10,123 nucleotides of DNA from JASLDZ01 sp964242895 (lineage in GTDB: Bacteria > Pseudomonadota > Alphaproteobacteria > Caulobacterales > Caulobacteraceae), in assembly GCA_964242895.1 (NCBI GenBank), contig CAXTBN010000077.1, forward strand, positions 1-10,123, read 5' to 3'. The position numbers were made by a program, and so were the translations under genes. Positions 5,555-10,123 of this stretch are shown piece by piece (within the stretch, counting starts at the first letter, position 1; every line of letters starts with the position of its first letter). The notes beneath the pieces were generated by a model. It saw only the letters and a list, made by a program, of their open reading frames with translations. It searched no databases and was not told the DNA's origin.

Positions 5555-6895
5555 TCAGGTGGCCGCCAGCGTCTCGACGAAGCGCAGGGGCTCGCCCTCG
5601 CCCGGCGCGGCGACCTCGCCGTCGCGCATCACCACGCGGCCGCGGATCACGGTCAGGGCGGGCACGCCCGTGACCTCCATCCCGTCGAAGGGCGTCCAGC
5701 CGGCGCGGCTGGCCACGTCGGCGTGGGCCAGCGTGCGCCGCGCCTTGAGGTCCACGATCGTCAGGTCGGCGTGGAAGCCCTCCGCCAGCCGGCCCTTGTC
5801 GGCGAGCCCGAACACGCGCTGCGGCCCGGCGCTGGTGAGGTCGACGAAGCGCTCCAGGCTGAGTCGGCCCGCCGCCACATGCGTCAGCATCACGGACACG
5901 AGCGTCTGCACGCCCGGCATGCCCGAGGGCGACGCGGGGTAGGGCCGCGCCTTCTCCTCGCTCGTGTGCGGGGCGTGGTCGCTGCCCAGGATGTCCACGA
6001 CTCCGCCCGCGATCCCGTCCAGCCACAGGCTGTCCTGGTGACGCTGCGCGCGGATCGGCGGGTTCATCTGGGCGTAGCCCTTCAGGCGCTCGTACGCCTC
6101 CGGACCGGCGAGCGTCAGGTGCTGGGGCGTGGTCTCGACGCTGGCCACGTCCTTGTGGTCGCGCAGGTAGACCATCTCCTCGGCGGTGGTGACGTGCAGC
6201 ACGTGGATGCGCTTGCCGAGCCGCCGCGCGATGGAGACCAGCCGCTCGGTGCACTGGATGGCGCTCTGCGCGTCGCGGACCTCGGGGTGGCTGGTCCAGT
6301 CGCCGGTGCGCGCGAGCGGGCGGCGCTCGGCAAGGCGGTACTCGTCCTCGCTGTGGAAGGCGGCGCGGCGGCTGACGTGCTTGAGGATGTCGGCCACGCC
6401 CGGGTCGTCGGGCACCAGCAGCGACCCGGTGGAGGCGCCCATGAACACCTTGATCCCGCAGCAGCCGGGCAGGCGCTCCAACTCGCCGAGGTCGTGCGCG
6501 TTCTCGTGCGTGCCGCCGACGTAGAAGGCGTGGTCGCAGTCCATGCGGCCCCGGGCGCGGGCCAGCTTGTCGGCGAGCGCCTCGGCCGTGGTGGTGGCTG
6601 GCTCGGTGTTGGGCATCTCGAACACCGCGGTGACGCCGCCGAGCACGGCCGCACGACCGCCCGTCTGCAGATCCTCCTTCCACTCGAGGCCGGGCTCGCG
6701 GAAGTGGACCTGGGTGTCGATCACACCGGGGAGGATCGTGAGGCCGCGCGCGTCCACCGTCTCGGCCGCCGAAGCCTGGGCGAGGTCGCCCATGCGCGCG
6801 ATGCGGCCGTCGCGCACGCCGATGTCGGCGGGGCCGCGCCCGGCGTGGTTCACCACCTCGCCGCCGCGGACGATCAGGTCGAAGGTCTGGGTCAT
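5555..6895 (-). CDS. Dihydroorotase-type amidohydrolase (class I, PyrC-like) with an altered metal site
   Basis: The protein is 446 residues. It belongs to the cyclic amidase branch of the amidohydrolase superfamily (dihydroorotase, hydantoinase, allantoinase), TIM-barrel enzymes with a one- or two-metal centre. The substrate-binding dihydroorotase motifs HFREPG (64-69) and MPNT (94-97) are present. So are the presumed carboxylated Lys (K149 in GIKVFMGASTGSLL), His 181 (AFHSEDEY), His 234 (IHVLHVTTAEE) and Asp 306 (GSDHAPH). The first metal motif reads DTQVH instead of DxHxH, so Gln 62 replaces a metal-binding His. If active, it would interconvert carbamoyl-aspartate and dihydroorotate in pyrimidine synthesis. 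No pyrB or other pyrimidine gene is nearby, so a second, specialised cyclic amidase is equally possible. ATG 6895 is chosen because the family starts MxxxFDLIxxGG; a GTG at 6913 is possible but has no good ribosome binding site. It starts 19 bases after the glycosyltransferase stop, so the two are probably co-transcribed. Confidence 0.85.
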   Translation of the reverse strand: MTQTFDLIVRGGEVVNHAGRGPADIGVRDGRIARMGDLAQASAAETVDARGLTILPGVIDTQVHFREPGLEWKEDLQTGGRAAVLGGVTAVFEMPNTEPATTTAEALADKLARARGRMDCDHAFYVGGTHENAHDLGELERLPGCCGIKVFMGASTGSLLVPDDPGVADILKHVSRRAAFHSEDEYRLAERRPLARTGDWTSHPEVRDAQSAIQCTERLVSIARRLGKRIHVLHVTTAEEMVYLRDHKDVASVETTPQHLTLAGPEAYERLKGYAQMNPPIRAQRHQDSLWLDGIAGGVVDILGSDHAPHTSEEKARPYPASPSGMPGVQTLVSVMLTHVAAGRLSLERFVDLTSAGPQRVFGLADKGRLAEGFHADLTIVDLKARRTLAHADVASRAGWTPFDGMEVTGVPALTVIRGRVVMRDGEVAAPGEGEPLRFVETLAAT

Positions 6896-6914
6896 TGGCC
6901 GCCGCTGTAGCACT

Positions 6915-7907
6915 TCAGGCGGGCGGCGATGACTCCGTCCGCGCCAGGAGCTCGCGCGCGGCGCGCTTCACCGCGTCCACCGGCAGGTCGCGCATATGGT
7001 TCACCGCCTGGTTCAGGGCGGGATCGGCCATGCGGTAGGTCTCGAACGGCTTGCTCCCCCGCAGCGACTGAGCCCGCTCCCCCCACGGACCATACAGCCG
7101 CTCGTCGGAGGGTCCGAACAGCCCCAGCGTCGGCGTCCCGGCCGCGGCCGCCAGGTGCATCAGTCCCGAGTCGTTGCCGATGAACAGGCGCGCGCGCTTC
7201 AGGGCGGCGTAGGCGGTGAGCAGGTCGGTGCGCCCCACGAGGTCGACCGTGCGCCCGCGCGGCACCACGCGACGCACGGCCTCCGCGGCGAAGCGGTCGT
7301 CCTCCCCGCCGAGCAGCAGCAGCCGCCCGCCCGCCAGCGGGCCGGAGGGCGACAGCAGGTCCGCGGCGACCACGGCGAAGTTCTCGGACGCCCAGGTCTT
7401 GCCCACCCAGTTGGCGGCAGGCGCCATGGCCAGCACCGGCCCGTCGCCCGCGCCCAGCAGGCGATCGGCGGCGGCCTGCGTCGCGGCGGAGACCGACAGG
7501 CGCGGCGCCGGAGGATCGTCCTCCAGCCGCAGCACGCGAGCGGCCTCCACGACCTTGTGCACCAGCCTGGCGTTTGCAGTCGGCGGCCGGCGCACGGCGC
7601 GGCGGCGCGCGCGCAGGAAGCGGGCGAGGCCCGAGCCGCGCATGTCGAGCACCAAGCCCCAACGCGTGTTGCGCACCTGTCCCCACAGGTTGAGCCAGTG
7701 CAGCCCGTTGGCCTGTTTGGTGACGGCGATCAGCCGCTCCAGCCCCGGCGTGTCGCGGAACAGCGGCAGGGCGAGCGGGCCGGCGGCGATCGTGAAGCGG
7801 GCGTTCGGCACCTCGTCCACCAGCCGCGCCAGCAGCCCGGACGAGAGCACGGCGTCGCCGATCCGGGTCGAGGTGACGAACAGGATCGGGAAGCAGGACT
7901 CGGCCAT
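6915..7907 (-). CDS. Glycosyltransferase family 9 protein (heptosyltransferase-like)
   Basis: The protein is 330 residues, close to the usual size of WaaC/WaaF/WaaQ-type enzymes. The N-terminal Rossmann domain opens ILFVTSTRIGDAVLSSGLL (8-26), whose GD(A/x)VLSSG loop is the acceptor-side signature. The C-terminal domain has MAPAANWVGKTWASENF (161-177), with the Lys-x-Trp found in the family, and IGNDSGLMHLAAAAGTPT (243-260) followed by LGLFGPSD, the nucleotide-sugar binding signature. Family members add heptose or related sugars to the lipopolysaccharide core on the cytoplasmic face of the inner membrane; the exact sugar cannot be read here. No signal peptide or membrane helix is seen. ATG 7907 has a G-rich stretch (GGGGG) about 4 bases upstream. 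It is first in the leftward gene block and is divergent from ygfZ across 47 bases. Confidence 0.88.
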   Translation of the reverse strand: MAESCFPILFVTSTRIGDAVLSSGLLARLVDEVPNARFTIAAGPLALPLFRDTPGLERLIAVTKQANGLHWLNLWGQVRNTRWGLVLDMRGSGLARFLRARRRAVRRPPTANARLVHKVVEAARVLRLEDDPPAPRLSVSAATQAAADRLLGAGDGPVLAMAPAANWVGKTWASENFAVVAADLLSPSGPLAGGRLLLLGGEDDRFAAEAVRRVVPRGRTVDLVGRTDLLTAYAALKRARLFIGNDSGLMHLAAAAGTPTLGLFGPSDERLYGPWGERAQSLRGSKPFETYRMADPALNQAVNHMRDLPVDAVKRAARELLARTESSPPA

Positions 7908-7940
7908 CGGCCCCCGAGCCTACACCGGCGCGTGCGAAGG

Positions 7941-7954
7941 CCTAAATACGGCTC
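7941..7954 (+). promoter_or_regulatory. Possible -10 element for ygfZ, suggesting a leaderless mRNA
   Basis: CCTAAATA (7941-7948) is the only AT-rich patch in the 47-base divergent gap. It resembles the Caulobacter housekeeping -10 consensus (GCTANAWC, from memory). It ends six bases before the ygfZ ATG, so transcription would start at or next to the A of the start codon. There is no well-placed Shine-Dalgarno (AAGG at 7937-7940 is 14 bases away), which fits a leaderless transcript. No good -35 is seen, so this is tentative. Confidence 0.3.
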
Positions 7955-8815
7955 ATGTCTGCTCCCGCCCACCTCGCCCACCGCGCCCTGCTCCGCGTCG
8001 GCGGTCCGGAGGCGCGGCCATTCCTGCACCGGCTGCTGACGCAGGAGGTCGAGACGCTGGCCGCCGGCGAGCTGCGCTACGGCGCCCTGCTCACGCCGCA
8101 GGGCCGGGTGCTCTACGACCTGTTCCTGTGGGGCGAGGCGGACGGCGTGCGCGTAGATGTGGCGGCGGACCGGCGCGATGAGTTCCTGGCCAAGCTCAAG
8201 ATGTTCCGCCTGCGCGCGGCCGTGACGCTCGACTTGGACGAGGACGCCGTCTTCGCCGCACCGGGAGGGGCCTCACCCGGCGCGGGCTGGCGACCGGACC
8301 CGCGCGCACCGGCCGCCGGCTGGCGCTTCGCCGGCCCCCCCCCTCCGGCCGCCGACGCGTCGGCGGCCGCGGCGTACGAGGTCGCACGCGTCGCCCTGGG
8401 GCTGCCGGACGTGGTGGCGGACGCTTTGTCCGACCGCGCCTATGTCACGGAGCTCGACCTCGATCTTCTGAACGGGGTCGACTACCGCAAGGGCTGCTTC
8501 CCCGGGCAGGAGACCACCTCGCGCATGAAGCGCCGCGGCGGCGTGCGCTCGCGCGTGCTGCCGTTGCGCGTGGAGGGGGCCTCGCGCGGGGCGGAGGTGC
8601 TGGCCGGAACCCTGCGCGCGGGCGAGGTGACCGCCTGCGGCGAGAGCCGAGCCCTGGCGCTGCTGCGCGTGGATCGGCTGGGCGGCCCGCTGACCGTGGA
8701 CGGAGCACCGGCGTCGCTGGAACGGCCGTTCTGGTGGCCGGCGGGCGAACCGCCGTTCGCCGACAGCCCGTCCGACGACGCCGAGCATCCGACCGAAGAC
8801 CTGGCCACCGCCTGA
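7955..8815 (+). CDS. ygfZ: Folate-binding protein YgfZ (GcvT-like, Fe-S cluster maintenance)
   Basis: The protein is 286 residues. It has the GcvT-like fold of the YgfZ/IBA57 family, which helps assemble or repair certain Fe-S enzymes (and affects tRNA thio-modification in E. coli) using a tetrahydrofolate-type cofactor. The diagnostic KGCFPGQE (179-186), with the essential-type Cys 181, is intact and is followed by TTSRMKRRGGVRSR. The N-terminal part has FLHRLLTQEVETL and the LLTPQGRVLYDLFLW segment typical of the family. The C-terminal barrel is short, followed by an acidic, probably disordered tail (about 268-286). ATG 7955 gives the family start, but there is no close ribosome binding site. 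A run of nine C (8335-8343) encodes part of a Pro-rich linker (128-131) and is a possible slippage site; the frame is intact across it. Confidence 0.9.
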   Translation: MSAPAHLAHRALLRVGGPEARPFLHRLLTQEVETLAAGELRYGALLTPQGRVLYDLFLWGEADGVRVDVAADRRDEFLAKLKMFRLRAAVTLDLDEDAVFAAPGGASPGAGWRPDPRAPAAGWRFAGPPPPAADASAAAAYEVARVALGLPDVVADALSDRAYVTELDLDLLNGVDYRKGCFPGQETTSRMKRRGGVRSRVLPLRVEGASRGAEVLAGTLRAGEVTACGESRALALLRVDRLGGPLTVDGAPASLERPFWWPAGEPPFADSPSDDAEHPTEDLATA

Positions 8816-8826
8816 TCGGGCGCTTT

Positions 8827-8864
8827 CGGGAGGCCTGACCGGCGACAGGTCGCCGCGCTTCCCG
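8827..8864 (+). repeat. Two-tier hairpin between ygfZ and rnhB
   Basis: The outer stem pairs 8827-8834 with 8857-8864 (8 bp, one G-T). An inner stem pairs 8840-8845 with 8850-8855 (CGGCGA/TCGCCG) around CAGG. Five bases on one side and one on the other separate the two stems. The structure begins 12 bases after the ygfZ stop. No T run follows, so it is either a weak or factor-assisted terminator for ygfZ or a structured leader of rnhB. Confidence 0.45.
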
Positions 8865-8893
8865 GGACTCGGCGGGGGGCGTAGACGGGTCCG

Positions 8894-9571
8894 GTGCCCG
8901 CCCGCTCCACCGCGCCCGCCAAGCTCGCCCGAGCCGCCCCCCGGCTTGGCCCGGACCTGAGTCTGGAACGCGCGCTCGCTCCCCGGATCGTTTGCGGCGT
9001 CGACGAGGCCGGGCGCGGGCCGTGGGCCGGACCCGTGTGCGCCGCGGCGGTGATCCTCGACCCGGCCCGCGTACCGGCCGGGGTCAACGACTCCAAGAAG
9101 CTGACCGCCAAGGCGCGCGAGGCGCTCGAGCTCGAGATCAAGGCGGCGGCCGTCTCCTGGGCCGTGTCCTTCGGCGACCTGGACGAGATCTTCACGCTCA
9201 ACATCCTGCACGCCACGGGCGCGGCCATGTGCCGGGCGGTGGAGGCGCTCGCGCCCCGGCCAGAGGCGGCGCTGGTCGACGGCAACTACCGTTTCAAGCT
9301 GCCGTGCCACGTTCAGACGGTGGTGGGCGGCGACGGGCTGTCCGCCTCGGTGGCCGCGGCCTCGATCCTCGCCAAGACCGCGCGCGACCGGCTGATGGTC
9401 GAGCTGGACGCCGTTCACCCCGGCTACGGCTTCGCCCGTCACAAGGGCTACCACGCCCCCGAGCACGTGGAGGCGCTGCGCCGGCTCGGCCCCTCGCCGA
9501 TCCACCGCCGCGCCTGGGCGCCGATCCGCGCGGCGCTGGAGGGCGAGGCGGTCCTCCTCGCGGCCGAGTGA
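8894..9571 (+). CDS. rnhB: Ribonuclease HII
   Basis: The protein is 225 residues. It cleaves RNA in RNA-DNA hybrids and initiates removal of single ribonucleotides misincorporated in DNA. The catalytic acidic set is complete: D37 and E38 in GVDEAGRGPWAGPV, D129 in VDGNYRF and D147 in GGDGLSAS. The spacing agrees with that of the E. coli enzyme as I recall it. NDSKKLT (65-71), ASILAKTARDRL (156-167) and the C-terminal HKGYxxxxH...LGPSPIHRRAW signature are also present. GTG 8894 is the only usable start, because an in-frame TAG lies at 8882-8884 and no other good start codon precedes the GVDEAGRG core. It gives about 30 extra N-terminal residues. The ribosome binding site is poor; a G run (8874-8879) is about 14 bases away. 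The stop overlaps the start of the following ClC gene. Confidence 0.95.
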   Translation: MPARSTAPAKLARAAPRLGPDLSLERALAPRIVCGVDEAGRGPWAGPVCAAAVILDPARVPAGVNDSKKLTAKAREALELEIKAAAVSWAVSFGDLDEIFTLNILHATGAAMCRAVEALAPRPEAALVDGNYRFKLPCHVQTVVGGDGLSASVAAASILAKTARDRLMVELDAVHPGYGFARHKGYHAPEHVEALRRLGPSPIHRRAWAPIRAALEGEAVLLAAE

Positions 9572-10123
9572 CGGCGGCCGACGCGCCGGAAGGCCTGCGC
9601 GCCCGGTTGGGCGCCGGCCTGGGCGCGGGCCTCGACGTCGTCCGCGGGCGCGGCCTGCACCTGCCCTCCCCGGCCGCTGCGCGCGGCCGCGCCGCCCAGC
9701 TGCGCGCCTGGATCCGGCGATCGGAGGTCGCGCTGGTGATCCTGGCCGCGCTCGTGGGCGCGGGCGCGGCGACGCTGGTGACCGGCATGAGCGCGGTGAG
9801 CCAGTTCGCGCACGTGGCGCTGTTCGGCATCCCGCTGGACCAGCGGCTGTCGGCTTCCACGACCCTGGATCCCTGGCGCGTGCTGCTGTTCCCTACCCTG
9901 GGCGGCTTGGCGATCGGGCTGACCGAGCTCTGGCGGCGCACGCGCCAGGTGCGCCCGGCCGTCGACCCCGTGGAGGCCAACGCGCTCCGCGGCGGCCGCA
10001 TGGGGCTGCGCGACAGCGTGCTCGTCAGCCTGCAGACGCTGATCTCCAACGGCTGCGGGGCCTCCGTCGGGCTGGAGGCCGGCTACACGCAGATCGGCTC
10101 GGGGCTGGCCAGCCGCACGGGCA
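9568..10123 (+). CDS. ClC family chloride channel/antiporter, N-terminal part (partial)
   Basis: The first 185 residues are visible; the gene continues beyond the right edge. GTG 9568 overlaps the rnhB stop as GTGA, a layout typical of translational coupling. After a basic, Ala/Gly-rich cytoplasmic N-terminus (1-50), the first membrane helix runs about 52-85, and a second hydrophobic segment lies near 103-121. SNGCGASVGLEAGYTQIGSG (160-179) matches the ClC filter and pore region in which GREGP carries the gating glutamate; here it reads GLEAG, with E170 retained. Family proteins are dimeric inner-membrane chloride channels or chloride/proton exchangers. The retained glutamate is compatible with either gating or proton coupling. 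Whether a C-terminal CBS domain pair is present cannot be seen. Confidence 0.85.
   Translation, partial: MTAADAPEGLRARLGAGLGAGLDVVRGRGLHLPSPAAARGRAAQLRAWIRRSEVALVILAALVGAGAATLVTGMSAVSQFAHVALFGIPLDQRLSASTTLDPWRVLLFPTLGGLAIGLTELWRRTRQVRPAVDPVEANALRGGRMGLRDSVLVSLQTLISNGCGASVGLEAGYTQIGSGLASRTG

Noticed and set aside
3207..5942. A 911-codon open frame on the plus strand
   Set aside because: It is antisense to the CoA ligase, the MAPEG gene and part of the amidohydrolase. The composition is Arg/His/Gly/Ala-rich, with no motifs.
8273..9505. A 410-codon minus-strand frame over ygfZ and rnhB
   Set aside because: It is antisense to two genes with complete diagnostic motifs and shows no motifs of its own.
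9294..10049. A 251-codon minus-strand frame at the right end
   Set aside because: It is antisense to rnhB and the ClC gene. The product is a low-complexity Arg/Pro/Ala/Ser sequence.
1..10123. Defence island, mobile element, CRISPR array or biosynthetic cluster
   Set aside because: No transposase, integrase, nuclease-defence genes, repeat-spacer pattern, or carrier-protein modules are visible. The single CoA ligase lacks any partner of assembly-line biosynthesis.

Overview
The window is a compact, very GC-rich stretch of bacterial chromosome with short intergenic gaps (19 to 78 bases) and no sign of mobile DNA, CRISPR, tRNA or rRNA. The gene content points to an alphaproteobacterium, possibly of the Caulobacter/Phenylobacterium group. 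That placement is inference from recalled family sequence types (an amidohydrolase with an FREPG motif, a ClC protein reading GLEAG at the filter, a YgfZ-type protein) and from base composition. It is not a phylogenetic result.

Layout, left to right. (1) The 3' end of chorismate synthase (aroC) runs into the window on the plus strand. After it comes a secreted protein built from five Cys-rich repeats (203-1600), which I cannot assign to a named function. (2) A strong hairpin at 1628-1655 separates this from a leftward block of five genes, 7907 down to 1663, which may form one operon or two. In transcription order these are a family 9 (heptosyltransferase-like) glycosyltransferase, a dihydroorotase-type amidohydrolase, a small MAPEG membrane protein, a feruloyl-CoA synthase-like AMP-forming CoA ligase, and a thiamine-diphosphate enzyme usually labelled acetolactate synthase but closer in motif to benzoylformate decarboxylase. 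(3) Rightward from 7955 lie ygfZ (folate-binding Fe-S maintenance protein), rnhB (RNase HII) and a ClC chloride channel/antiporter that runs off the right edge. rnhB and the ClC gene overlap by four bases (GTGA).

How they fit together. The CoA ligase and the ThDP enzyme are 38 bases apart and probably act in one pathway, activating an aryl or arylpropenoic acid and decarboxylating or cleaving a 2-oxo acid or 2-hydroxyacyl intermediate. The substrate is unknown and the usual partners of feruloyl-CoA synthase (an enoyl-CoA hydratase/aldolase and vanillin dehydrogenase) are not in view. The MAPEG protein just upstream could handle a reactive product. The glycosyltransferase and amidohydrolase at the head of the block look unrelated to this chemistry. 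The right-hand genes are general maintenance functions.

The points most worth a second look are the five-repeat, 20-cysteine exported protein, the ligase/ThDP pair, a Gln in place of the first metal-binding His of the amidohydrolase, and a repeat-built hairpin that ends at the ligase ribosome binding site. I found no convincing defence system, mobile element or wholly new machinery.
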